From: Bacillota bacterium
Lineage (GTDB): Bacteria; Bacillota_C; Negativicutes; Sporomusales; Sporomusaceae
Direction of reading: 5' to 3'
Length of the DNA stretch: 7,844 nt
Assembly (NCBI GenBank): GCA_023441125.1
Contig: JAEZQV010000269.1
Span: forward strand, 1 to 7,844
Shown here: in pieces, positions 1 to 6,951 of the stretch
Layout of the letters: each line of letters starts with the position of its first letter
How positions within the stretch are numbered: position 1 is the stretch's first letter
Made by a program: the position numbers and the translations under genes
Notes under the pieces: generated by a model
Told to the model about the DNA's origin: nothing
Seen by the model: the letters and a program-made list of their open reading frames with translations, nothing else
Database searches by the model: none

Positions 1-806
1 CCGGCAGCAGCTTTTATTTTACGGCCCAGTTTGAAAGCTGCCACATGGCGGAAACCAGGGAGCATACCAGCACCGTGCCGCAAAGGCGCAGGACAAAGCA
101 GCCGCGGCGGATATTATTGGCCGAGGATCATAAGCTCAATCAGGCCGTAACCGGCTCGATGCTGCGGGAAATGGGACATAGCTTTGCCATAGCCGATAAC
201 GGGGCTATGGCGGTAAATTTGTATAAACAAGGCCGGTTTGATCTGATTCTGATGGATATCCAGATGCCGGCTATGGACGGTTTAGCAGCGACGGCCGCCA
301 TTCGCGGACTGGAGGCGGGAACCGGCCGGCACATACCCATTATTGCCGTTACCGCCCATGCGTTGTATGGAGACCGCGAACGGTTTTTGGAACTGGGCAT
401 TGATGAGTATGTTGCCAAACCGGTGCCGTTTGAGCAGTTATTTACAATTATTGAAAGCATTGATGAGGCCAAAGCGGCAGCTCCCGCTGAACTGGCGGCG
501 CTGTTGAGCAAAACCGAGTTTGTGCAGCTGGAAGCTGCCGTCTTTGCGGACCTAGCCCGGCAAATCGGCAGCCTGCAGGCGGCTATTGCGGCCGAGGCGG
601 CAGCGGAAATCGAACCTATTGCCCTGGAAATAAAATCGCTGGCAGGAAAACATAGCCTGGATATATTGAAGAATCTGGCTTTTCGCATTGTGCTTGATCT
701 CAGGCGCGGCAGTGCGGCCCAGGCCGGGGAACTGGCGGCGCAAATGCAGCAGGAGCTACAAGCTTTGCGAAAATTAAACGGTTATTCATTGAATCAACGG
801 GAATAA
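1..806 (+). CDS. Hybrid sensor histidine kinase, C-terminal part (ATPase end, receiver, HPt-like tail); 5' truncated
   Basis: The reading frame is open from position 3 at the window edge, so the ATG at 45 is internal and not the start. The residues before it, GSSFYFTAQFE, match the last conserved box of a histidine-kinase HATPase domain (GSxFxFTxxF). A basic linker leads to a receiver domain (about residues 22-140 counted from the internal Met). Its acidic pair is E27/D28, the phospho-acceptor is D71 in LILMDIQMP, and the switch Thr and Lys are T103 and K125. The last 100 residues are Ala/Glu-rich and helical and resemble an HPt domain, but the usual HxLKG reads LEIKS, so the phosphorylatable His appears to be lost. 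The protein would autophosphorylate on the missing dimerisation domain and pass phosphate to its own receiver or to the receiver protein encoded next. The sensor half is outside the window, so the signal is unknown. The HPt reading is less certain than the kinase/receiver reading. Confidence 0.9.
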   Translation, partial: GSSFYFTAQFESCHMAETREHTSTVPQRRRTKQPRRILLAEDHKLNQAVTGSMLREMGHSFAIADNGAMAVNLYKQGRFDLILMDIQMPAMDGLAATAAIRGLEAGTGRHIPIIAVTAHALYGDRERFLELGIDEYVAKPVPFEQLFTIIESIDEAKAAAPAELAALLSKTEFVQLEAAVFADLARQIGSLQAAIAAEAAAEIEPIALEIKSLAGKHSLDILKNLAFRIVLDLRRGSAAQAGELAAQMQQELQALRKLNGYSLNQRE

Positions 807-811
807 GGAGG
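805..811 (+). promoter_or_regulatory. Shine-Dalgarno AAGGAGG deciding the receiver-protein start
   Basis: AAGGAGG overlaps the TAA stop of the kinase gene (804-806). It abuts the ATG at 812 with no spacer but lies 6 nt before the ATG at 818, so 818 is the likely start. The overlap suggests translational coupling with the kinase gene. Confidence 0.8.
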
Positions 812-817
812 ATGGCC

Positions 818-1210
818 ATGCGTATACTGATTGCCGAGGATGATTTAGCCAGCAGAACGTTTATGTTAAAGTTCCTTTCCGCGTATGGGGAGTGCGATTT
901 AACGGTGGATGGCATTGAAGCAGTGGAAGCCTTTATGATGGCACACAGTATGAAGCAGCCGTACGATCTTATCTGTCTTGATATCATGATGCCCAAGGTG
1001 GACGGCATCAAGGCGCTCAAAGTCATACGGCAGCTGGAGACGCAGCAGAATATACCTGAGGAGCAGCGGGTAAAGGTTATTATGACTACGGCTTTAAACG
1101 ATACCGAGGTGGTGCATGATTCGTTCGACAGCGGCTGCGAAGCTTATGCCGCCAAACCGATTGATACCGCCAAGTTTATCAAAGTAATGCAGAACCTGAA
1201 GGTGATTTAA
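818..1210 (+). CDS. Stand-alone receiver-domain response regulator (CheY-like)
   Basis: A 130-residue protein made of one receiver domain with no output domain. From the Met at 818, the acidic pocket is E7/D8/D9 (LIAEDD), the phospho-acceptor is D55 in ICLDIMMP, the switch Thr is T91 (IMTTAL) and the conserved Lys is K113 in AAKP. All catalytic positions are present, so it should accept phosphate and act by protein-protein contact, or relay phosphate onward. An in-frame ATG at 812 would add two residues but lies directly against the Shine-Dalgarno sequence. The gene follows the hybrid kinase with an 11-nt gap and is followed by a hairpin terminator, so the two form the end of an operon and this protein is a likely partner of that kinase. 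Its downstream target cannot be told from the sequence. Confidence 0.93.
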   Translation: MRILIAEDDLASRTFMLKFLSAYGECDLTVDGIEAVEAFMMAHSMKQPYDLICLDIMMPKVDGIKALKVIRQLETQQNIPEEQRVKVIMTTALNDTEVVHDSFDSGCEAYAAKPIDTAKFIKVMQNLKVI

Positions 1211-1213
1211 CGG

Positions 1214-1250
1214 ATAAATCCCGGTGTGAACCGGGATTTATTCTACTTAT
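1214..1250 (+). terminator. Hairpin terminator after the kinase/receiver operon
   Basis: A perfect 12-bp stem (1214-1225 with 1230-1241) closes a GTGA loop only 3 nt after the receiver stop codon. The 3' arm ends ATTTAT and runs into TCTACTTATT, so the T-tract is interrupted. It is probably a rho-independent terminator, though not the strongest kind. Confidence 0.7.
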
Positions 1251-1261
1251 TGTGGTAAGAT

Positions 1262-1267
1262 TATACT
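1262..1267 (+). promoter_or_regulatory. Possible -10 element for the HD-domain gene
   Basis: TATACT lies between the terminator and the HD-domain gene, where a promoter is expected. No good -35 hexamer is visible 16-18 nt upstream (the best is TTATTC-like), so this is tentative. Confidence 0.25.
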
Positions 1268-1291
1268 GTTGTTTAATTCATTCAACCGGAT

Positions 1292-1348
1292 GGGTGGCTG
1301 AGCGTACAGCAGGACCACCCCGCTAGTAGGAGGTGATTAGGTTGGTCC
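1292..1348 (+). promoter_or_regulatory. Leader with two mutually exclusive hairpins around the Shine-Dalgarno site
   Basis: GGGTGG (1292-1297) can pair with CCACCC (1315-1320). Alternatively, GGACCA (1312-1317) can pair with TGGTCC (1343-1348), which would put the Shine-Dalgarno sequence in the loop and the TTG start codon in the stem. The two pairings share 1315-1317 and cannot coexist. Whether this controls translation is inference. Confidence 0.3.
1328..1337 (+). promoter_or_regulatory. Near-perfect Shine-Dalgarno AGGAGGTGAT
   Basis: Ten bases match the full anti-Shine-Dalgarno complement. The GTG at 1333 lies inside this site and cannot use it as a start. The in-frame TTG at 1342 is 8 nt after the AGGAGG core, so TTG is the better start. 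Confidence 0.75.
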
Positions 1349-2085
1349 AGCTTGCCTATTTGTACGAATGGTTCAGAAATTACGCCCGTTCTTATTACAG
1401 TGACGATCCCGTAGTCATGGAAGGAGTGCGGATCAAGGAGATACACAGCCAGCGGGTGGCGGCCAGTGCGCGGAGCCTGGCCGAGCATTTAGCGCTCACC
1501 GACCGGCAAAAAACGCTGGCCGAAGTCATCGGCCTGTTGCACGATATAGCCCGGTTTCGCCAGATTACTGAGTACCGCACCTTTGTCGACGCCCAGTCCT
1601 TCGATCATGGTGACGCCGGCGCCGAGGAACTCACGAGGACCGGTATTTTAAAGGACTTCCCGGCGGCGGAGCAGGCTGTCGTGGCTTTTGCCGTTAGCAA
1701 CCACAACAAGATGGTAATTCCCCCAACCGGTAAAACCAACGAGTTGTTTGCCCAGATTATCCGGGATACCGATAAGCTGGATATCTTCCGCGTTCTGCCG
1801 CCGATACAGGCCGGCCACGATTATTCGCCCAAGCTGATCAGCCAGCTGCAGCAAGGACTGCTGTTAGCTTATACCGATGTGAATACCCTGGCGGATAAAC
1901 GCCTGATCCGCCTCAGCTGGTTTTATAATATCTACTATGACTGGACTTTGCGGCAACTGGTGGCCGAAGGGCATCACCGGCGGCTGCTGGCTGCCTTGCC
2001 GGCCACCGCAGAGTTTGCCGTCATTGCGGCCACGCTGCATAATTACATCGCCACGCGACTCCGGCAAGCGGCAGACTCAGGCTGA
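1342..2085 (+). CDS. HD-domain metal-dependent phosphohydrolase
   Basis: A predicted cytoplasmic protein of about 247 residues, started at TTG 1342 because of the Shine-Dalgarno placement. It shows the HD-superfamily metal-ligand pattern in order: H35 (IHSQRV), the H67/D68 pair (LLHDIARF), H89 in SFDHGDAG, H121 in SNHNK, and the acidic RDTDKLD at about 142-148. The superfamily hydrolyses phosphomonoesters or phosphodiesters, often of nucleotides, using one or two metal ions. The HHExxxGxGYP signature of HD-GYP cyclic-di-GMP phosphodiesterases is absent, so that activity should not be assumed. The C-terminal 90 residues are helical and lack recognised motifs. The gene stands alone between the upstream terminator and the EAL-HDOD gene. 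Its substrate cannot be named from the sequence. Confidence 0.85.
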   Translation: MVQLAYLYEWFRNYARSYYSDDPVVMEGVRIKEIHSQRVAASARSLAEHLALTDRQKTLAEVIGLLHDIARFRQITEYRTFVDAQSFDHGDAGAEELTRTGILKDFPAAEQAVVAFAVSNHNKMVIPPTGKTNELFAQIIRDTDKLDIFRVLPPIQAGHDYSPKLISQLQQGLLLAYTDVNTLADKRLIRLSWFYNIYYDWTLRQLVAEGHHRRLLAALPATAEFAVIAATLHNYIATRLRQAADSG

Positions 2086-2199
2086 AGCCTATGGTGACAG
2101 CGGCTGCCGTACGATTTAGCAGGCAGTATCTTTAAGAGATAGCCGTCCACAGGATTTGGCCACCAAGACTATCCGGCCGGTCAATAGCAATATAGCTCG

Positions 2200-2236
2200 C
2201 CAGTTAGTATAATTATAGCAAACCTGCACATATAAT
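2200..2236 (+). promoter_or_regulatory. Possible promoter region of the EAL-HDOD gene
   Basis: The 195-bp gap after the HD gene becomes AT-rich and holds two perfect TATAAT hexamers (2208-2213 and 2231-2236). Neither has a convincing -35 at standard spacing; GTCAAT (2180-2185) is too far from the first. Either could be the -10 of a promoter that needs an activator. No clear terminator is seen in 2086-2200. Confidence 0.3.
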
Positions 2237-2280
2237 TGACGGAATTATGTGACATCATTAATTAGCATAAGGAGGAAACC

Positions 2281-3483
2281 GTGGACGTTTTTGTCGCTCG
2301 GCAACCGATTTTTGACCGGTCTTTTCATGTTTTTGGCTATGAATTGTTATTTCGTGATGGTACGGCCAACCATTATAATGCGATTGACGGCACCCAGGCG
2401 ACCTCTCGCGTCATAACCAACAGCCTCTGGCTTATTGGTCTGGAACATTTGACCAATAATAAAATAGTGTTTGTAAACGCAACGGAAAAAATGCTGAAAG
2501 AAGATATTCTAACCATACTGCCGCCTGTCAGGGTCGTGTTGGAAATATTGGAGACGGTAGAACCCAGTGAAGAGATTGTGGCAATATGCAAAGAACTCAA
2601 ACGGAATCAGTTTGTGCTGGCACTGGATGACTTTGCTTTTCACCCCCGCTATCAACCGCTGATAAAGTTAGCGGATATCATTAAAATTGATATTCAGCAA
2701 ACACCTTACCGGGAACAGCAAAGACTGCTGCAGAGTTATGCCGGTACAAAAATTAAGTTTTTGGCGGAAAAGGTAGAAACCTATGAGCAATATGAACAAT
2801 CCGTTCAGTTAGGGTACTCTTATTTTCAAGGCTACTTTTTTGCCAAGCCGGTTGTGGTGTCGGCCAGGGATATTCCTGTTAATCAAATAGCAAATCTGAA
2901 GCTCCTTAAAGAAATAAACCAACATGACCTGGACATGAGTCAGATCAGCAATATTATCCACAAGGATGTGTCTCTTTCTTATAAACTCCTTAAATTTATC
3001 AACTCGGTTACGTTTGGGTTAAGGTTTAAAATAACGTCTGTCCAGCAGGCTTTGGTTCTGCTGGGAAGCAGAGAGATCCTAAAATGGCTGTCGCTGGTTG
3101 TAACGCGGGAAATGGCCGAGGAAAAACCTAACGAGTTATTAAAAATCTCAGTGATACGGGCCCGTTTCAGTGAATTGCTGGCGGTTGAAATCAAGCTGGC
3201 CAGTACGGCCGAAGTCTTTACCATGGGTTTATTTTCCCTGGTAGACGCGTTGCTTGACCGCTCCTGGGAGCAGATCCTGGAGGAGTTGCCGGTTACGGAT
3301 GAAGTCTGTGCGGCTTTGCTGGGCAAGGATAATCCGTTGCATGATATCCTGTCCCTGGTGTGCGCTTGCGAAATAGGTGACTGGCCATCGCTGTCAGCCT
3401 ATGCCGATAAATTGCAAATTCCCCTAACCCGGGTTTCTGAACTGTATTTGGATGCTCTGAAATGGGCTCAGGACAATGAGTAA
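2281..3483 (+). CDS. EAL-HDOD signalling protein (YuxH family)
   Basis: A 400-residue, two-domain protein with no membrane segment. It starts at GTG 2281, 5 nt after AAGGAGG (2269-2275). Residues 1-195 form an EAL domain. The motif set is largely kept: E21-x-L23-x-R25 (ELLFR), N66, E88/E91 (LEILE), D116/D117 (DDF), K135/D137 (IKID), E163/E166 (AEKVE) and Q183 (QGYFFAKP). The catalytic loop 6, normally DDFGTGYSS, reads DDFAFHPRY, which usually reduces or abolishes cyclic-di-GMP hydrolysis. Residues about 198-395 form an HDOD domain (LSYKLLKFINS, the ALVLLGSREI helix, MGLFSLVDALL), which mediates protein contacts. Known family members include both active phosphodiesterases and catalytically dead effectors, so it may bind or degrade cyclic-di-GMP. 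The gene looks more AT-rich than the genes before it. It ends at a bidirectional terminator facing the chemoreceptor gene. Confidence 0.93.
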   Translation: MDVFVARQPIFDRSFHVFGYELLFRDGTANHYNAIDGTQATSRVITNSLWLIGLEHLTNNKIVFVNATEKMLKEDILTILPPVRVVLEILETVEPSEEIVAICKELKRNQFVLALDDFAFHPRYQPLIKLADIIKIDIQQTPYREQQRLLQSYAGTKIKFLAEKVETYEQYEQSVQLGYSYFQGYFFAKPVVVSARDIPVNQIANLKLLKEINQHDLDMSQISNIIHKDVSLSYKLLKFINSVTFGLRFKITSVQQALVLLGSREILKWLSLVVTREMAEEKPNELLKISVIRARFSELLAVEIKLASTAEVFTMGLFSLVDALLDRSWEQILEELPVTDEVCAALLGKDNPLHDILSLVCACEIGDWPSLSAYADKLQIPLTRVSELYLDALKWAQDNE

Positions 3484-3512
3484 TGCGTATCAGCGGTCCT
3501 TGGACTTACCAT

Positions 3513-3563
3513 AAAAAAACCGGCACATTCTGCTTCACTTAGCCAGAATGTGCCGGTTTTTTT
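3513..3563. terminator. Bidirectional rho-independent terminator between convergent genes
   Basis: A perfect 20-bp inverted repeat (3513-3532 with 3544-3563) surrounds an 11-nt loop. It has a run of seven A on the left and seven T on the right, so it gives a GC stem plus U-tract on both strands. It lies 29 nt after the EAL-HDOD stop and 22 nt after the convergent chemoreceptor stop. Confidence 0.95.
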
Positions 3564-3585
3564 ATAAGTCTGCAGCTATTGTCGC

Positions 3586-5619
3586 TTACACCTGGAACTG
3601 CGCGATCGCCGCCTGCAGATCACTGGCCAGCCGGGCCAGACTCTGGCTGGCCGCGGCAATTTCTTGCATAGCGGCCGATTGCTCCTCGGTTGCGGCTGTA
3701 ACGCTCTGTGATTCGGCGGCAGTCTGTCTGCTGGCCGCGTCAATTTTGCCAATGGCTTGGGTCAGGGACTGGTTTTCGGCGGCAATATGGCTAATGGCCC
3801 TGGAAATGCTGTTGACCTGTTCAGATACCTGGATAATACCGGCCGCGATCGCATTAAACGCCGCTCCGGTTTTGTGCACCAGGTCGATACCGCTCTTAAT
3901 GCCGGCTGCGCCGACGCCGGTAGCTGTAATGACCAGATTTAAATTGGCCTCATTTTTTCCCACCAGGACACCGATCTCCTGGGCCGCCTGCCGGGATTGC
4001 TCCGCCAGCTTGCGGACCTCATCGGCTACCACACTGAAGCCGCGCCCCTGTTCACCCGCCCGGGCCGCTTCAATCGCCGCGTTTAAAGCCAGGAGATTAG
4101 TCTGGCCGGCAATGGCGGCAACAGCCTCGACCATTTCGCGGATTTTCTGCGAACTGTCGGTTAAGCCGGCGATAGAGGTCTGAATGGCGGCGGTGTTTTG
4201 TCCGATGGCGTTCATTTGTTCATTCACCTCTGCTACGGCCAGCTGTCCTTCGCCGGCGGCCTGAGCGGCGGCCGTGGCGCTGCCGGCCGCGTCCTTGGCA
4301 GACTGCGCAATGTGCGTAACCTGATCGGACATGGTTTTAGCTCCAGTCGTAATTTGCCTGGCAGCGGCCGCCTGCTGCTCCGCGCCGGCGGCTATGGCCG
4401 CGATGGACCCGGCGACATGGCCCGTGGTCTCGGCTGATTGCTGGGTGCTGGCTGTCAGTTCTTCGCTGGCGGCCGCCAACTGCTCCGACTGGGCGAGAAT
4501 TCTGGTAATAAGCACCTGCAGACTGCCGCGCATGGTCCGAAAGCCTTGGGCCAATTGGCCGATTTCATCGCGGGATGATATTTTCAGGGCCCGTTCGGTA
4601 AGATTGCCGCTCGCCAGCAGCAGGCATTCGTCGCGCAGGGCGGCGATCGGCCCGGCCAGGCGTTTACTGATGAAGAGGACAAAGAGTGCGGCCAGTGCCA
4701 GGCAGACCAGAGAGCCGAGCAGCATGGTCCGGGCGAGCGTAGTTATCGCCTGCGTCGCTTCGGCCGCCGGAGCGGTTACGATCATGACCCAGCGCTGTCC
4801 GCCCGCCAGATTGAGCGGGAGAAACACGCCGGTCCGGTTGACGCCGTCGGCGAAGACATACGTGCCGCGCACGGTGTGGCCGTCGACGGCAGCTGTTTTA
4901 AACAGACTGATGAAGTGATCATCCAGTTCGGTTTCTTTCAGGTTCAGCGCGAGGTTGATCTTTTTCTCGGTCAGGTTTAGCTTGCCGGCAAGTTCCGGCA
5001 GACGGGGATGAATAATAAGCGTGCCGTCTGCATGGGCGATTACGCCATAACCGGTTGTGAGAAACTGCATGTCTTTCATTAACCCGCTAAGCTTTTCCAG
5101 CGAAACGCTGCCTGTCAGCACACCGGCAAGCTGATTCTGGCGCAGGATGGGTACCGCCACATTCACGCCTTGCTTACCCGTGGTTTTGGAGATTTGGATG
5201 CTGGAAACAGCCGGCTGTTTGGTCGCCACCACCTGTTTAAAATATTCGCGTTCGCCCAGATTGAGCGTGCTGCCGTCCGGCCGCAGCGCCGTGCCGTCGG
5301 GAAATATAAAAGTTACATTCTCCAGATTTTCCCGGCGTTGGTCGCATTCGGCCAGCGCCGCGATAAGCTGCTGCCTGTCAGCCGACGCGGTGATGTTTTC
5401 TATGGCGCAAAAGGAATTTAATTGCATGATGGCGGTCTGTACATAAGCCGCCACCCGTTGAACATAGTCGTTGCCGATGGCTACGGCAGTCTCGTCCACG
5501 CTTGCGGCCAGGGCCTGCCGGGACAAGTAGTAGCTTACCCCCAGCAAGCTGGCAAACGATACTAAAAAGAAGATTAAAAAGATTGCCAGGAGTTTGGTTT
5601 GGAGACGGGTGAATTTCAT
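3586..5619 (-). CDS. Methyl-accepting chemotaxis protein with dCache sensor domain
   Basis: A 677-residue transmembrane chemoreceptor. TM1 spans about residues 8-33 after a short basic N-terminus. A 260-residue extracytoplasmic region (about 40-290) has dCache features: GEREYFKQ near 122-129, VAVPIL near 154-159, and [11 protein letters not shown] with the family Asp at D198. TM2 is about 296-318 and HAMP about 319-372 ([12 protein letters not shown] at its start). The coiled-coil signalling domain follows, with the CheA/CheW-contacting tip at about 498-528 ([20 protein letters not shown] inside it). Ala/Gln/Glu-rich helices on both sides can hold methylation sites. There is no C-terminal NWETF-type tether for the methylation enzymes. 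The amino-acid-binding dCache signature RxWY is not matched, so the ligand is unknown. The start is supported by GGGAGGT (5628-5634) with an 8-nt spacer. The gene lies 27 nt after the diguanylate cyclase stop and is probably cotranscribed with it. Confidence 0.95.
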   Translation of the reverse strand: MKFTRLQTKLLAIFLIFFLVSFASLLGVSYYLSRQALAASVDETAVAIGNDYVQRVAAYVQTAIMQLNSFCAIENITASADRQQLIAALAECDQRRENLENVTFIFPDGTALRPDGSTLNLGEREYFKQVVATKQPAVSSIQISKTTGKQGVNVAVPILRQNQLAGVLTGSVSLEKLSGLMKDMQFLTTGYGVIAHADGTLIIHPRLPELAGKLNLTEKKINLALNLKETELDDHFISLFKTAAVDGHTVRGTYVFADGVNRTGVFLPLNLAGGQRWVMIVTAPAAEATQAITTLARTMLLGSLVCLALAALFVLFISKRLAGPIAALRDECLLLASGNLTERALKISSRDEIGQLAQGFRTMRGSLQVLITRILAQSEQLAAASEELTASTQQSAETTGHVAGSIAAIAAGAEQQAAAARQITTGAKTMSDQVTHIAQSAKDAAGSATAAAQAAGEGQLAVAEVNEQMNAIGQNTAAIQTSIAGLTDSSQKIREMVEAVAAIAGQTNLLALNAAIEAARAGEQGRGFSVVADEVRKLAEQSRQAAQEIGVLVGKNEANLNLVITATGVGAAGIKSGIDLVHKTGAAFNAIAAGIIQVSEQVNSISRAISHIAAENQSLTQAIGKIDAASRQTAAESQSVTAATEEQSAAMQEIAAASQSLARLASDLQAAIAQFQV

Positions 5620-5646
5620 AAGACTGTACCTCCCTGTTTCTTGCGG

Positions 5647-6582
5647 CTACCGCGCGTTGGCCGCCGGCGGCCCTTCGTCCGCTTCGGGCGCCAAGCCGGA
5701 AACGGCAGCCCGGCTTTTGGTTGCCGGTTTATTTTTGTACATGACCGCATCGGCATACCGGAGCAACTCACCGGCAGTGGTGCCGTGCTGCGGAAAAACG
5801 GCAATGCCAAAACTGGCACTGACCGGAACCTCTTTATCTTCTACAGTACAGAAGAAGCTGATGGAATCGGTGATATCTTTCACATAAGCGAGTGTAGCAG
5901 CCGGCGTTAACGGACGCTCAATGATCAGGACAAACTCATCGCCGCCAAACCGTCCCAGCATGTCCCCGGCCTGGATGGCCGACTGCAGGCGGCGGGCGAC
6001 CTGCCTTAGCGCCTGGTCGCCGGCGTGATGCCCCAGAGAATCATTAATGATTTTGAAATTATCCAAATCAAGGAAAGCGATAGCGAACTGTGAACGGCTG
6101 CCGCCGGCTGGATTCGTTAAAAATTCCAGGTGATCGACAATCATTCTGCGGTTTGGCAATTCGGTAAGCGGGTCAAACGACGCCAGGCAGGTGAGCAGTT
6201 GCGTGCATTGGCTTAACGACTGGTTAATAGCGAGCAACTGACTGTTTTGTTGCTGAAGCTCCCGGTAGGCGGCAGTCAGGGCCTTATATTGTTTCTGCAG
6301 CACGGTCAGTCTGTTCTTTTGTCTTCGAACAGTTAAATAAATAGCGGTTAGGATGATGAATAGCAAATGCAGGGCCAGTATTGCCTGCATTTGACTCAGC
6401 ATGGCCGCGGCCGGTGATGGCAGCGTTATCGCTGCCCAAGAGGCTGCTATGTAAAAAAACAGACATACGCTTGTTTTTAGCCGGGCGGCAGGATATTGCC
6501 GGCGGGGCTGACCGCGGTAACGCCGGCGATTGTCAGTTTTGTTCCCGGGTGTGCAGCCGCTTGGGTTTTTCTCTTCAGGCAC
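5647..6582 (-). CDS. Membrane-anchored GGDEF diguanylate cyclase
   Basis: Makes cyclic-di-GMP from two GTP. The start is placed at GTG 6582 (311 residues): AAAGGAGG (6592-6599) lies 9 nt before it, whereas the ATG at 6603 is upstream of that site and has no ribosome-binding site of its own. Numbered from GTG, a basic N-terminus is followed by two membrane helices at about 37-55 and 64-85 with a short loop between them. A predicted coiled coil covers about 86-133, then comes the GGDEF domain (about 136-287). The metal/nucleotide residues D172/D174 (FLDLDNFK), N180/D181 and GHHAGD (184-189) are present, and the signature GGDEF (213-217) is intact, so the enzyme should be active. The inhibitory-site RxxD reads QAGD (Q204 for Arg), so product inhibition is probably weakened. 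No large extracytoplasmic sensor domain is present, so the signal would come through the membrane helices or a partner such as the adjacent chemoreceptor. Confidence 0.94.
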   Translation of the reverse strand: MPEEKNPSGCTPGNKTDNRRRYRGQPRRQYPAARLKTSVCLFFYIAASWAAITLPSPAAAMLSQMQAILALHLLFIILTAIYLTVRRQKNRLTVLQKQYKALTAAYRELQQQNSQLLAINQSLSQCTQLLTCLASFDPLTELPNRRMIVDHLEFLTNPAGGSRSQFAIAFLDLDNFKIINDSLGHHAGDQALRQVARRLQSAIQAGDMLGRFGGDEFVLIIERPLTPAATLAYVKDITDSISFFCTVEDKEVPVSASFGIAVFPQHGTTAGELLRYADAVMYKNKPATKSRAAVSGLAPEADEGPPAANAR

Positions 6583-6591
6583 CGGTTTTTT

Positions 6592-6599
6592 CCTCCTTT
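6592..6599 (-). promoter_or_regulatory. Shine-Dalgarno AAAGGAGG deciding the cyclase start
   Basis: Read on the minus strand, AAAGGAGG lies inside the longer ATG-started frame and 9 nt before an in-frame GTG at 6582. This makes GTG the likely initiation codon and removes the first seven residues (MERRKKP) of the longer reading. Confidence 0.7.
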
Positions 6600-6614
6600 C
6601 CATGACAGGTACGG

Positions 6615-6854
6615 CTAAAGCGGCCCGGACATAGTTGGATGGTCACCGGGTTGGTCAGTGGCTGCCAGCTCTGCCAGCGTAACAGCCAGCGCGGCAGCCA
6701 GGCGCCTCATAGAGGTGATTCCGGGATTTTTACGTTTGCCGGCCTCAATTTCACTTATGGCGGATTGGGGAACCCCGGCGAGACGGGCTAATTTATTTTG
6801 CGATAAACCTTTGCCGGTGCGCAATGTCAATAGGCGTTCACCGATTCTGGTCAT
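6615..6854 (-). CDS. Small XRE-family transcriptional regulator, first gene of the cyclase/chemoreceptor operon
   Basis: A 79-residue protein made almost entirely of a Cro/CI-type helix-turn-helix domain (about residues 6-63). LSQNKLARLAGVPQSAISEI gives helix 2, the turn and the recognition helix, followed by EAGKRKNPG and LAAALAVTLAEL. The short polar tail (DQPGDHPTMSGPL) is not an obvious oligomerisation or sensor domain. AGGAGGT (6862-6868) lies 7 nt before the ATG. The stop is 32 nt before the cyclase GTG start, so it probably heads an operon with the cyclase and chemoreceptor and may autoregulate it. It is divergent from a second XRE gene at 7059, and their helix-turn-helix domains are similar in the LSQ/VSQ, SEIEAGK/SRIETGR and TLAE segments, which fits an old duplication or cross-regulation. 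Its target genes are unproven. Confidence 0.88.
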   Translation of the reverse strand: MTRIGERLLTLRTGKGLSQNKLARLAGVPQSAISEIEAGKRKNPGITSMRRLAAALAVTLAELAATDQPGDHPTMSGPL

Positions 6855-6874
6855 GCTGTTTACCTCCTGTACAG

Positions 6875-6906
6875 GCGTGGCAAGCGCCGCTGGCTGGCGG
6901 GCACGC
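6875..6906 (-). promoter_or_regulatory. GC-rich hairpin in the leader of the XRE/cyclase/chemoreceptor operon
   Basis: GCGTG (6875-6879) pairs with CACGC (6902-6906), and inside it CGCC (6885-6888) pairs with GGCG (6896-6899). It lies 6 nt upstream of the Shine-Dalgarno site in an otherwise AT-rich intergenic region. It could stabilise the mRNA or affect translation, but its role is inferred. Confidence 0.35.
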
Positions 6907-6910
6907 TATA

Positions 6911-6920
6911 ACACATGTGT
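6911..6920. promoter_or_regulatory. Perfect palindrome ACACATGTGT, candidate operator
   Basis: A 10-bp perfect palindrome in the region between the two divergent XRE genes, downstream of the candidate minus-strand promoter. XRE regulators usually bind short palindromes near their own promoters. Binding here is inference. Confidence 0.35.
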
Positions 6921-6951
6921 AAACGATACCCTATTTTTGAAATATATGTAT

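Noticed and set aside
45..47. ATG at 45 as the start of the first gene
   Set aside because: The frame is open upstream to the window edge and encodes the conserved end of a histidine-kinase ATPase domain, and there is no Shine-Dalgarno sequence before 45.
1211..1341. Cyclic-di-GMP (GEMM) riboswitch in intergenic regions next to c-di-GMP genes
   Set aside because: None of the four intergenic regions (1211-1341, 2086-2280, 6855-7058, 7374-7578) shows the conserved GEMM core or its tetraloop/receptor pattern.
2236..2264. TTGACG with TAATTA as a promoter for the EAL-HDOD gene
   Set aside because: Transcription would start at about 2271, inside the Shine-Dalgarno sequence, leaving no usable ribosome-binding site.
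3548..4918. Long plus-strand open frames (3548-4183, 4331-4918) antisense to the chemoreceptor
   Set aside because: They are shadows of a GC-rich, repetitive Ala-rich coding sequence. They have no ribosome-binding site or recognisable domain, and the opposite strand encodes a clear chemoreceptor.
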